Shown: positions 1 to 6,435, numbered from the stretch's first letter. The stretch: DNA of 9,814 nt from CAZIIK01 sp964539235 (GCA_964539235.1 CAZIIK010000031.1:1-9814); one strand, 5' to 3'. Notes: a model not told the origin generated them from the letters alone. Numbers and translations: made by a program.

Positions 1-320
1 AGCGGTGCTGCATGAAAATTAGTCTTTTTGGCTTGTGATGATCAAATTTGCATCAAAAATCCAAATGTAGAGTGCATTACGGTAGCATGCTGAAAAATGC
101 CTTTAACAAAGGCTTGGCCGAAGGCAGAAGCTTCTCGGGTAACCTCTGAGGGTATGTTTGTAGCCAGGAGATTAGAGGGCTTGGTGTTGTATTGTCAATG
201 GGAGTGGCTGAACGTATTTATCGAACTTGCAAGTCTTGATGGGCATGCTTATGATGTGCCGCGCTTCAGATTAAAGAAGACCGTTGCGAGAGCCTTTTAA
301 GATATGATAAGGAAAAGAAA
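1..320. other. Leader region without a convincing gene, upstream of the peroxiredoxin gene
   Basis: No recognisable coding region is seen. An ATG-started frame at 97-300 (67 codons) is open, but it has no Shine-Dalgarno sequence before it, uses rare AGG/AGA arginine codons, and its product resembles nothing I know. Several short inverted repeats are present: GCCTTT/AAAGGC with a 3-nt loop at 99-113, TGATG/CATCA at 37-55, and an AGAAGCTTCT palindrome near 126-135. These suggest that part of the region may be a structured 5' leader of the peroxiredoxin transcript. I could not match it to a known riboswitch or small RNA. The short in-frame stops in the first 22 bases could be the end of an upstream gene, but too little is present to say. 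Confidence 0.4.
309..313 (+). promoter_or_regulatory. Shine-Dalgarno site of the peroxiredoxin gene
   Basis: AAGGA lies 7 nt before the ATG at 321 and fixes that start. The start is also supported by the family N-terminus (M-x-V-L-V-G-R-x-A-P). Confidence 0.7.
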
Positions 321-926
321 ATGACTGTACTAGTTGGCCGACAAGCCCCAGAATTCGTTGCCCCAGCCGTGTTGGCAGATGGCACCATTGTAGAAGACTT
401 TGCGTTGCAAGCAGCGATAAAAGATAAGTATGCCGTTATCGTTTTTTATCCATTGGATTTCACGTTTGTATGTCCATCAGAGCTGATTGCTTTAGATCAT
501 CGTGTGGCTAAATTAAAAGAGCTAGGTGTTGAAGTTATGGCGGTTTCGATTGATTCTCACTTCACACATAATGCTTGGCGTAACACCCCTATTAATCAAG
601 GGGGCATTGGTGCATTGCAGTACACCCTAGTCGCAGATATGAATCATCAGATTGTACAGAGCTATGGTGTGGAACATCCTGAAGCTGGTGTTGCATTGCG
701 TGGTACGTTCTTTCTCGACAAAAACGGCGTTGTGCGCCATCAAGTGGTTAATGATCTGCCGTTAGGTCGCAACATGGATGAGATTATCCGTATGGTTGAA
801 GCCTTGCAATTCTTTGAAGCAAATGGAGAAGTATGTCCAGCCGGTTGGCAGAAAGGACAGTCAGGTATGGATGCGAGCCCAGATGGCGTTGCTGAATATT
901 TAAGCGGTCACGCGCAGTCGTTATAA
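321..926 (+). CDS. Typical 2-Cys peroxiredoxin (AhpC/TSA family, Prx1 subfamily)
   Basis: Cytoplasmic thiol peroxidase of 201 residues that reduces hydrogen peroxide and organic hydroperoxides through an obligate dimer. The whole family pattern is visible. The peroxidatic Cys51 lies in DFTFVCPSE with Thr48. The active-site Arg is near residue 127 in ALRGTF. A GGIG loop sits at 94-97. The resolving Cys172 lies in GEVCPAGW, followed by a C-terminal arm. The GGIG loop together with an E-Y-L (not Y-F) C-terminal segment means only half of the eukaryotic overoxidation-sensitive signature is present. Length and both cysteines match full, functional family members. The reductant (thioredoxin, or AhpF/AhpD-type partner) is not encoded here. 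The gene appears monocistronic, since the next gene has its own promoter-like sequence. The symbol is left empty because ahpC, tsaA and prx are all used for this subfamily. Confidence 0.95.
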   Translation: MTVLVGRQAPEFVAPAVLADGTIVEDFALQAAIKDKYAVIVFYPLDFTFVCPSELIALDHRVAKLKELGVEVMAVSIDSHFTHNAWRNTPINQGGIGALQYTLVADMNHQIVQSYGVEHPEAGVALRGTFFLDKNGVVRHQVVNDLPLGRNMDEIIRMVEALQFFEANGEVCPAGWQKGQSGMDASPDGVAEYLSGHAQSL

Positions 927-984
927 ATGCCTTGCAAAAGTAGGTAAGACCCACTAGAATCCGCCGTCGAGCTGCTCATGGCAT

Positions 985-1012
985 TTGACATGTGCGGCTT
1001 TTGAGATAGAAA
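985..1012 (+). promoter_or_regulatory. Candidate sigma-70 promoter of the first porin gene
   Basis: A perfect -35 box TTGACA (985-990) is followed after 16 nt by TAGAAA (1007-1012), which matches 4 of 6 positions of the -10 consensus. Transcription would begin near 1019 and give a leader of about 54 nt before the GTG start. The assignment rests on consensus only. Confidence 0.5.
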
Positions 1013-1056
1013 TACCATGCGGTGCCACTTCAGGTGCTGCGTTATTTTTTCACAAT

Positions 1057-1063
1057 GAGGGAG
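1057..1063 (+). promoter_or_regulatory. Shine-Dalgarno site that decides a GTG start for the first porin
   Basis: GAGGGAG lies 9 nt before GTG 1073. The paralogue at 2563 has the same GAGGGAG 7 nt before its ATG, and the two proteins align from exactly these codons. The in-frame ATG at 1055 overlaps the SD itself and would add residues ahead of the signal peptide. Confidence 0.7.
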
Positions 1064-1072
1064 AACTTAATC

Positions 1073-2380
1073 GTGAAATTGAAACTTGTAACAGTTGCGC
1101 TAGGCCTTGCTGCTAGTACAGCAGTATTTGCTGCTTCTAGCGACAGCGCACAATTAAACAACCTGCAACAGCAATTACAACGCTTGCAAAGCCAAGTAGC
1201 TGCAATGCAAGCGGGTAAAGGTGGCAGCACTTCTACTGCTGGCCTAGGTGCTTATGTAGGAACTGATTCAGCTTTAACTTGGGACATGATGAGCAACTAC
1301 AGTGCTCAAGGTCGCGAAATGAGCATCTTGGAAGCACGCAAGTCCGGTCACTTGGGTAACCACGCTGTATACTTCGGCGGTTTCGCTAAAACTGACGCAA
1401 TGTGGCAGATTTCTAACAATAAAGGTGTTTTCAGAAATGCTGCTTTCCACGGTATCAACGGTAAGAATGGTACAGCTATCCAGTTGACTGGCTTGAACCT
1501 TTTAACTACTGCAACTTTGAACCAATGGACTACTTTGTTCTTGCAACTAGGTGGTAGCAACGTTGGTGCATCAAACGGCGATGAGCACGTTGGTTTCCAA
1601 CAAGCTTACATGTTGTTCGGCGATCTGAACAAAATGCCTGTTTATGGTTTCATCGGTGATAAAGACGTTGATTTCGGTCATTTCGGATCCGTTAACCTGT
1701 ACAGCCAACCATTAAACCGTATGCTTTTCGCTGCTTATGGCGATCAAGCAGGTGTTGGTTATAGCGCTTATGGTGCAAATGTTGTTGCGACTCTTATCAA
1801 TGGTGGTACAAACGGTAACAACTTGTACACCAAGCGTGGTGCAAGCATGGATAACTTTGCAATCGATGCTAGCTATGGCGGCAACTACAAAAACACTGAT
1901 TGGAAAGTGGGTGCGGGTTACTTGAATGGTGCTTCCGCAGAGTGGGCACGTTCCAATGACCAAACAAATGGTGCTTGGGATCTGAATGGTCAGTTGAGCG
2001 TGATGAACTTCGACGTTCTGGCTGAATACACTCAAACGACTAGCAACACTGCAGTTTCCGGTAGCAAAAGCAATGTTCAATCTTGGAACGTTGGCTTGGC
2101 TTACAACTTCATGTTCATGGGTCGTAATTCCAAAGTTAGTGCGAGCTACAGTGCTGCAAGATTGGCATTTTTGGGCCAAAGCCATCAAAACACTTATTCT
2201 CAATATGTTGTTGGCGTTCGTAACGAACTGCTACCAAACGTTTGGGGTGGTTTTGAGTACGCTTACAACGACGACGTTATTGCTGCAGTTGGTACTAACC
2301 ACTACAGCCAAATGCTGTACGGTAAGAACAACAAAGCAAACAACAACACATTGTTGTTGGATCTTACAGCTGCATTCTAA
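1073..2380 (+). CDS. Outer-membrane porin, DUF3573/LbtU-like, paralogue 1
   Basis: Outer-membrane beta-barrel of 435 residues with an N-terminal coiled coil. Residues 1-20 form a signal peptide ending V-F-A before ASSD. Residues 28-45 carry an uninterrupted heptad (Leu28, Leu31, Leu35, Leu38, Val42, Met45) in a Gln-rich stretch. The remainder is Gly/Asn/aromatic-rich alternating beta-strand sequence ending in L-D-L-T-A-A-F, the terminal Phe typical of substrates of the barrel-assembly machinery. The segment around 179-216 (LFGDLNKMPVYGFIGDKD, then FG and LNR) matches the conserved core of DUF3573/LbtU-type porins. In Legionella, LbtU is a siderophore porin; the substrate here is unknown and need not be iron. 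The protein has no cysteine. Codon choice is strongly biased (AAC, GGT, CGT, TTG), suggesting high expression, perhaps as a major porin. I chose GTG 1073 from the SD and the paralogue alignment; longer starts at 1055 or 1022 are possible but less likely. Confidence 0.85.
   Translation: MKLKLVTVALGLAASTAVFAASSDSAQLNNLQQQLQRLQSQVAAMQAGKGGSTSTAGLGAYVGTDSALTWDMMSNYSAQGREMSILEARKSGHLGNHAVYFGGFAKTDAMWQISNNKGVFRNAAFHGINGKNGTAIQLTGLNLLTTATLNQWTTLFLQLGGSNVGASNGDEHVGFQQAYMLFGDLNKMPVYGFIGDKDVDFGHFGSVNLYSQPLNRMLFAAYGDQAGVGYSAYGANVVATLINGGTNGNNLYTKRGASMDNFAIDASYGGNYKNTDWKVGAGYLNGASAEWARSNDQTNGAWDLNGQLSVMNFDVLAEYTQTTSNTAVSGSKSNVQSWNVGLAYNFMFMGRNSKVSASYSAARLAFLGQSHQNTYSQYVVGVRNELLPNVWGGFEYAYNDDVIAAVGTNHYSQMLYGKNNKANNNTLLLDLTAAF
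1103..1145 (+). repeat. Direct repeat shared by the first two porin genes (copy 1)
   Basis: These 43 nt, encoding the second half of the signal peptide and its cleavage region, match 2593-2635 with two mismatches (one at the A/G after GCTAGTAC, one T/A before GCTTCTAG). Both differences are silent. This is the best-conserved stretch between the two paralogues and could serve in recombination between them. Confidence 0.8.
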
Positions 2381-2409
2381 TCTGCCTTGGCAAATTAGAA
2401 CGTTGTTTA

Positions 2410-2436
2410 AAGCCACCTCCGGGTGGCTTTTTTTTT
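2410..2436 (+). terminator. Rho-independent terminator after porin 1
   Basis: A perfect 8-bp stem AAGCCACC/GGTGGCTT (2410-2417 with 2422-2429) with a TCCG loop runs into nine consecutive T (2428-2436), starting 30 nt past the stop codon. It separates the two porin genes into different transcripts. Confidence 0.93.
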
Positions 2437-2482
2437 GTCCAACTGCTTGATTTTTATATTTATTCTCTTACACTCGCTTGGT

Positions 2483-2511
2483 AAATATTTCGCCATTCAG
2501 TGCGAATATTT
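2483..2511. promoter_or_regulatory. Inverted repeat upstream of porin 2, possible operator or leader hairpin
   Basis: AAATATTTCGC (2483-2493) and GCGAATATTT (2502-2511) are reverse complements with one bulged T, separated by an 8-nt spacer. It lies 52-80 nt before the porin 2 start and after the porin 1 terminator, so in promoter or leader territory. No equivalent is seen before porin 1. The protein that might bind it is unknown, and no convincing -35/-10 pair is visible nearby. Confidence 0.45.
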
Positions 2512-2540
2512 GGATTAGTGTGGCATAAGCTTACATTAAA

Positions 2541-2560
2541 TTGATAATGAGGGAGATCAA
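2541..2560 (+). promoter_or_regulatory. Shine-Dalgarno site of porin 2 held in a small hairpin loop
   Basis: GAGGGAG (2549-2555) lies 7 nt before ATG 2563. It is flanked by TTGAT (2541-2545) and ATCAA (2556-2560), a perfect 5-bp inverted repeat that would present the SD in a loop. The stem is short and A/T-rich, so it may be incidental. Confidence 0.5.
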
Positions 2561-2562
2561 TT

Positions 2563-3879
2563 ATGAAAGTAAAACTGATTACATTGGCATTGGGCCTTGC
2601 TGCTAGTACGGCAGTATTTGCAGCTTCTAGCGACAATGCACAATTGAATAACCTGCAGCAACAACTGCAGCGTTTGCAAGGCCAAGTGGCTGCTTTGCAG
2701 TCAGGTAATGGTGGTAGCACTTACACTGCGGGTCTGGGTGCGTATATTGGCACTGATTCTGCTTTAACCTGGGATATGATGAGCAATTACAGTGGCCAAG
2801 GTCGCGAGATGAAGATCTTGCAAGCACGTAAAGCTGGTCATTTGGGTAACCATGCAGTTTACTTTGGTGGTTATGCAAAAGTTGATGCATTGTGGCAAGT
2901 TGCCAACCGCAAAGACAACGCAACTTCACCACGACGTTTTTCGAATCAATACTTCAGCAACGGTTCTTTCGACGGTAAAAATGCGACGGCTATTCAGCTG
3001 ACAGACTTAAATCTGTTAGCAACCGCTGATTTGAACCAATGGACTACTCTGTTTATGCAGCTAGGTGGTCAAGGTGTTGGTGCAACAGGTTCCAGCAATG
3101 ATATTGGTTTCCAACAAGCTTACTTATTATTTGGTGACCTAAATCAAATGCCAGTTTACGGTTTTGTTGGCGACAAAGATGTGGATTTCGGTAACTTTGC
3201 GTCTGTTAACCTCTATAGCCAACCATTGAACCGCACAGCTTTTGCTGCATATGGTGATCAAGCCGGTATTGGTTACACGGATTATGGCTTCAATGTTGTT
3301 GCAACCATCATTAATGGCGGTACCAATGGTCGTAACCTTTACACACGTCATAGTGGTAGTTTGGATAATTTTGCTGTTAGCGGCGACTATGGTAACCAGT
3401 ACAAAGGTGCTGATTGGAAGGTTGGTGCAGGCTATCTCAATGGTGTTAATGCTGAATTTATGCGTGCCGGTGGTAAAAACAATGGTGCGTGGGACATTAA
3501 TGGCCAACTGAGCATGATGAACTTTGATGTACTGGGTGAATATACTGCAACTACAGGCAAAACACGTGATAACAACAGCCTAGCGGCTTGGAACGTTGGT
3601 TTAGCATATAACTTTATGCTGATGGGGCGTCATTCCAAAGTGAGCTTTGGTTATAGCCAAGCAAAAGGCATTAATGCTGATGACCAAAGCGTTGTGCAGT
3701 ATGTTGTGGGTGCTCGCAATGAGTTATTACCTAACGTGTGGGGTGGTATTGAATGGTCCTACAACAACGGTATTATCGTACCAAGCATGGGTAGTACGCG
3801 TTATACGTCCACCAGCTTTACAACGGCATCCAAGATCCACAACAACACTGTTGTGTTAGATCTCACGGCTGCGTTCTAG
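2563..3879 (+). CDS. Outer-membrane porin, DUF3573/LbtU-like, paralogue 2
   Basis: Outer-membrane barrel of 438 residues, a close paralogue of the preceding gene. The signal peptide (residues 1-20, ending V-F-A) and Gln/Leu coiled coil are nearly identical to its neighbour's. The conserved LLFGDLNQMPVYGFVGDKD core and the C-terminal L-D-L-T-A-A-F are also present. Differences concentrate in two segments that look like surface loops: a longer Asn/Arg/Ser-rich insert around residues 116-140 after the VDALWQ strand, and the region just before the last strand (SMGSTRYTSTSFTTASK). Like paralogue 1 it has no cysteine. Codon usage is less strictly optimised than in paralogue 1, consistent with lower or conditional expression. 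It has its own leader and terminator, so it is independently transcribed. The substrate is unknown; a siderophore or another nutrient is possible from the family only. Confidence 0.87.
   Translation: MKVKLITLALGLAASTAVFAASSDNAQLNNLQQQLQRLQGQVAALQSGNGGSTYTAGLGAYIGTDSALTWDMMSNYSGQGREMKILQARKAGHLGNHAVYFGGYAKVDALWQVANRKDNATSPRRFSNQYFSNGSFDGKNATAIQLTDLNLLATADLNQWTTLFMQLGGQGVGATGSSNDIGFQQAYLLFGDLNQMPVYGFVGDKDVDFGNFASVNLYSQPLNRTAFAAYGDQAGIGYTDYGFNVVATIINGGTNGRNLYTRHSGSLDNFAVSGDYGNQYKGADWKVGAGYLNGVNAEFMRAGGKNNGAWDINGQLSMMNFDVLGEYTATTGKTRDNNSLAAWNVGLAYNFMLMGRHSKVSFGYSQAKGINADDQSVVQYVVGARNELLPNVWGGIEWSYNNGIIVPSMGSTRYTSTSFTTASKIHNNTVVLDLTAAF
2593..2635 (+). repeat. Direct repeat shared by the first two porin genes (copy 2)
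   Basis: Counterpart of 1103-1145, with 41 of 43 positions identical. It encodes the end of the signal peptide. Confidence 0.8.
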
Positions 3880-3897
3880 TCGAGCTTCAATCATTAT

Positions 3898-3930
3898 AGG
3901 GCTGCTTTACGCGGCCCTTTTTCTTTTTTG
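3898..3930 (+). terminator. Rho-independent terminator after porin 2
   Basis: AGGGCTGC (3898-3905) pairs with GCGGCCCT (3911-3918), with one G-T wobble and a 5-nt loop. A T-rich tract of about 12 nt interrupted by one C follows. It starts 18 nt after the stop codon. Confidence 0.9.
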
Positions 3931-3991
3931 GGTAAATGTCTGGCCAGTATTAGTCATAATAAATGGCGTATGTTGGGCATTTTTAATCAAC

Positions 3992-4016
3992 ACCGGCTAC
4001 TTAGTCCATAGCCGGT
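3992..4016. promoter_or_regulatory. Perfect inverted repeat upstream of porin 3
   Basis: ACCGGCTA (3992-3999) and TAGCCGGT (4009-4016) are exact reverse complements around a 9-nt spacer. They lie 30-54 nt before the porin 3 start codon and just ahead of its SD. There is no T-run after it, so it is not an intrinsic terminator. It could be a dimeric regulator site or a 5'-leader hairpin. I see no similarity to a Fur box. Confidence 0.5.
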
Positions 4017-4032
4017 ATTAATATGTAAATTT

Positions 4033-4038
4033 GAGGGG
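4033..4038 (+). promoter_or_regulatory. Shine-Dalgarno site of porin 3
   Basis: GAGGGG lies 7 nt before ATG 4046. It overlaps the in-frame TTG at 4031, which argues against that TTG as the start. Confidence 0.65.
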
Positions 4039-4045
4039 TGAACTT

Positions 4046-5425
4046 ATGCGCTTAAAGCTGAGTATTTTGGGTTTGGCAACTACGATGGCATTGGCTGGCA
4101 TTCCAGCAAGTGTCAGTGCAGCAACCATGACACAAGAGCAGATTGCACAGCAAATTAATCAACTGCAACAACAACTGACAAAAATGGAAGCACAGTCAGG
4201 TGTTAACTATAAAAATTGGAAAGTGTCACTGAGCAACCGTATTGGTGCCTATTCCTTAGCAGCAGAGAAAGGTTCAGGTTTGCCAGTGGCGAGTGATATG
4301 AGAGGGCCTTTTGAAGAGTATCCTGCAACTTTGTTTGGGCTGACCTTGTTACAGGCTAAAAGCCTTTTTTCACCTAAAACATTAGCGATTGGCGGGTATA
4401 TTGAGATTGATCCACAAGTATGGCACGTCAATGGTAGTATTCCAGGTGCAGAATCTTCCCCAGCGACGGGTGGCGGGACCTACACAACCACGGTTAACCT
4501 GGATTTTATGGGTAATATTAATAAGTGGACGACAGTTTTCTTGGGTTTGAAAGATGGTGATTTGTCAAAAGATCCGGCATCTGCTGTGTATTGGACCAAA
4601 GGATTTGTGACCATTGGTAATTTGCAGTACTCGCCACTGTATTTGTCAGTTGGTAAAGACTACCTGCCTTTTGGCGTATTTGCGGGTAATGGTCCTTGGT
4701 CAGCTGCCTTGCCACGTGCAGAGTTTTGTTCAAATGAGACCAACTCCATTGTTTTAGGCTATGCGCAACAAGGTTTGGCAACGTCTTTCACTCTGTTAAA
4801 TAATAAATTTCAGCATAATTTAGCCAACTTTATTTACAGTGCGTATTACACCAAGCGACAAGGTGATTGGAAATATAGTTTGGGTGCAGGCTATTTATTC
4901 GATGCGCGTGGTTTGGATAACGGTTACGGTCGCGCGTATTTGTCCAGTCATGGTTCTGGCGGTGGTGACGCGGTCTTGCAAGAAGGTGGCCCAGTGGGCG
5001 TTTATAATTTAAATGGTCACGTAGGTTACAAAGATGTGACCTTATGGGGTGAATATTTCCAAGGTGTGCGCAGTGCGATTATCAATAATCCAAATGGCGC
5101 AACGGTTGTGAAAAAAGGTGAAAATATCGGTGAGGTGAGTACTTGGTATTTGGCTTTGACCTATTCACCTATCTTGTGGGGTGATTCAACGACCTTTTTG
5201 GCCAGTTATAGTGGCACTAATAATATGGAAGGTATTCCTGTTGCATTATCGATTGATCCCAATGCGGGTCCCGTGGCTAAAAATGGCATGATGAAGGAAT
5301 GGGTGTTCAGTGTGCAGCGTGCATTCAGACCGAATATCTTAGTCGGCTTGGAATATCAGAATGCGGAAACGTATGGTCATCGTTATGCCAATGTCGGCAC
5401 GATTGATTTTTCAGTCTATTTCTAA
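4046..5425 (+). CDS. Outer-membrane porin, DUF3573/LbtU-like, divergent third member
   Basis: Outer-membrane barrel of 459 residues. Residues 1-25 form a signal peptide ending S-V-S-A. A heptad coiled coil follows (Ile33, Ile37, Leu40, Leu44, Met47). The barrel ends in I-D-F-S-V-Y-F with terminal Phe. The block from about residue 187 (FVTIGNLQYSPLYLSVGKD, then YLPFG and GNGPWS) is the clearest DUF3573/LbtU signature in the window, stronger than in the two upstream paralogues. It has a single cysteine, Cys228, unusual for an outer-membrane barrel. It is not a recent copy of the first two: similarity is confined to the overall plan and core motif. No terminator separates it from the fluoride channel gene 24 nt downstream, so a shared transcript is likely. 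The family includes the Legionella siderophore porin LbtU; siderophore transport here is possible but not shown. ATG 4046 was chosen by its SD and signal peptide. Confidence 0.87.
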   Translation: MRLKLSILGLATTMALAGIPASVSAATMTQEQIAQQINQLQQQLTKMEAQSGVNYKNWKVSLSNRIGAYSLAAEKGSGLPVASDMRGPFEEYPATLFGLTLLQAKSLFSPKTLAIGGYIEIDPQVWHVNGSIPGAESSPATGGGTYTTTVNLDFMGNINKWTTVFLGLKDGDLSKDPASAVYWTKGFVTIGNLQYSPLYLSVGKDYLPFGVFAGNGPWSAALPRAEFCSNETNSIVLGYAQQGLATSFTLLNNKFQHNLANFIYSAYYTKRQGDWKYSLGAGYLFDARGLDNGYGRAYLSSHGSGGGDAVLQEGGPVGVYNLNGHVGYKDVTLWGEYFQGVRSAIINNPNGATVVKKGENIGEVSTWYLALTYSPILWGDSTTFLASYSGTNNMEGIPVALSIDPNAGPVAKNGMMKEWVFSVQRAFRPNILVGLEYQNAETYGHRYANVGTIDFSVYF

Positions 5426-5449
5426 GTCTCTCGCTAAGGGAAATTGGCT

Positions 5450-5827
5450 ATGTGGCAGATTTTAGCGGTTGCTCTGGGTGGCGCTGTGGGCTGCGTGGGT
5501 CGTTTTATTGTGTCCGAAGGTGTGTATGCAATATGCGGTCGCCAATTTCCCTTTGGGATTCTCACCGTCAATATTCTCGGTTCCTTTTTAATGGGGTTCC
5601 TGGCGATTGTGATGATTAATCGATTGGAGATGGATTTTATCTGGCGTGGTGCTATTTTGGTTGGTTTCCTTGGTGGCTTTACGACTTTTTCTAGTTTCAG
5701 TATTGATACAGTTCAATTGATTCAAGAAGGCCTGTGGCTAAAAGCCGCAGTTTATGTGTTAGCCAGTGTCTGTCTATGTCTCTGCGCAACAGGTATTGGG
5801 ATTTATTTGGCTGAGCGTTTCACATGA
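5450..5827 (+). CDS. crcB: Fluoride ion channel FluC/CrcB
   Basis: Inner-membrane fluoride channel of 125 residues that lets F- leave the cytoplasm. It works as an antiparallel (dual-topology) homodimer. Four hydrophobic segments fill the protein. Family hallmarks are visible: G17-R18 in the first helix, Asn41 in the VNILGSFLMG segment, and the G72-F83 block (GFLGGFTTFSSF) containing the Thr residues of the central sodium site and Phe80/Phe83 of the fluoride path. The length is normal. ATG 5450 is preceded by AAGGG at 5436-5440 with a 9-nt gap; the TTG at 5444 is too close to that SD. The last 4 nt overlap the next start (ATGA), implying translational coupling with the HAD phosphatase gene. 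No crcB-type fluoride riboswitch can fit in the 24-nt gap upstream, and I saw none before porin 3. Confidence 0.95.
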   Translation: MWQILAVALGGAVGCVGRFIVSEGVYAICGRQFPFGILTVNILGSFLMGFLAIVMINRLEMDFIWRGAILVGFLGGFTTFSSFSIDTVQLIQEGLWLKAAVYVLASVCLCLCATGIGIYLAERFT

Positions 5828-6390
5828 AACGTGCTTTATACACCGTTGTGCAATGGTATCAGCAGCGCAAAAAGTTGCGCCGAATTGTTGCCGAGCCACA
5901 ATATCAGTTAGCCCAGGTTGAATTATTGACGCATGAAAATTTAGCCGAACATGGCATCCAAGCTTTAGTCCTTGATGTTGATGGTGTCCTCACCCCACAC
6001 GGTCAAACACGATTGGATGAATCTGTTGCAAGCTGGTTGGTACAGTTATCCGACCAATGGTCGGGTCAGATATTCATTTTGACAAACAATCCTTATGGCG
6101 AGCGATTACGCTATTTTCAATCGACCTTTCCTGAGCTGCAGGTGATACTTGTAAAGCGCAAAAAACCCTACCCAGATGGGTTGTTGCAAGTGTGTGACCA
6201 AATGCAATGCGAGCCCTCACGAGTCCTGATGATCGATGATCGTCTCGCAACAGGATGTCTAGCGGCCTGTATTGCCGGCACCGATATACGTTGGATCACG
6301 CAACCAAAATTTGATTTGCAGCAGCATTATTGGGCAGAGCGGTTTTTTCAAATATTGCGCTGGATGGATTTGATATTGATTAAAAAATAA
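5824..6390 (+). CDS. HAD-superfamily phosphatase, YqeG-like (subfamily IIIA)
   Basis: Predicted cytoplasmic hydrolase of 188 residues with all four HAD motifs. Motif I has the nucleophile Asp51 and Asp53 in LVLDVDGVL. Motif II has Thr87 in ILTNNPYG. Motif III has a Lys within KRKKP (111-115). Motif IV has Asp138-Asp139 in MIDDRLATG, where Mg2+ binds. The ahead-of-motif-I segment (E-H-G-I-Q-A-L-V-L-D), small size and absence of a cap domain fit the YqeG family, whose substrate is generally unassigned. YqeG proteins usually read D-x-D-N-T in motif I; here it is D-V-D-G-V, so the subfamily call is moderate while the HAD call is firm. The N-terminal 30 residues are basic and may contact nucleic acid or membrane, but that is only inference. 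The gene is translationally coupled to crcB by a 4-nt overlap. Confidence 0.8.
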   Translation: MKRALYTVVQWYQQRKKLRRIVAEPQYQLAQVELLTHENLAEHGIQALVLDVDGVLTPHGQTRLDESVASWLVQLSDQWSGQIFILTNNPYGERLRYFQSTFPELQVILVKRKKPYPDGLLQVCDQMQCEPSRVLMIDDRLATGCLAACIAGTDIRWITQPKFDLQQHYWAERFFQILRWMDLILIKK

Positions 6391-6403
6391 TCAACTTTAT
6401 AAT
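6376..6403 (+). promoter_or_regulatory. Candidate promoter of the pilin genes, overlapped by an inverted repeat
   Basis: TTGATT (6376-6381), 16 nt, then a perfect TATAAT (6398-6403) predict a start of transcription near 6410. The -35 box is part of a perfect inverted repeat, TTGATTA (6376-6382) and TAATCAA (6388-6394), around five A residues. The repeat also includes the stop codon of the HAD gene. It may be an operator for a repressor or activator. A terminator role is unlikely because no T-run follows. Confidence 0.55.
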
Positions 6404-6435
6404 AATCCCACCGCCGGTTTGTATTATTTGATGTG

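Noticed and set aside
97..300. 67-codon open frame before the peroxiredoxin gene
   Set aside because: It has no ribosome binding site, rare arginine codons and an unrecognisable product, and it overlaps short hairpins. It is described within the 1-320 region instead of being called a gene.
1712..2203. 163-codon open frame on the - strand inside porin 1
   Set aside because: It lies wholly antisense to a well-supported porin. Its Thr/Ile/Val/Cys-rich composition is what the complement of GGT/AAC/GTT-rich porin codons gives. A similar antisense frame occurs in porin 2 at 3139-3507.
2073..2450. 125-codon frame on the + strand across the end of porin 1
   Set aside because: It is a frame shadow of the porin. 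It runs through the intrinsic terminator and gives a Thr/Leu-rich low-complexity product.
2543..2561. Fur-box-like GATAATGA start
   Set aside because: Only the first half fits the 19-bp Fur consensus. The rest is the Shine-Dalgarno site and mismatches at most positions.
6380..6435. Hidden prepilin leader in another frame before the PilV-like gene
   Set aside because: The alternative frame reads through a Gly codon near 6416 but has no start codon after the TGA at 6377-6379 and ends at a TGA (6434-6436). No simple one-base shift yields a full leader.
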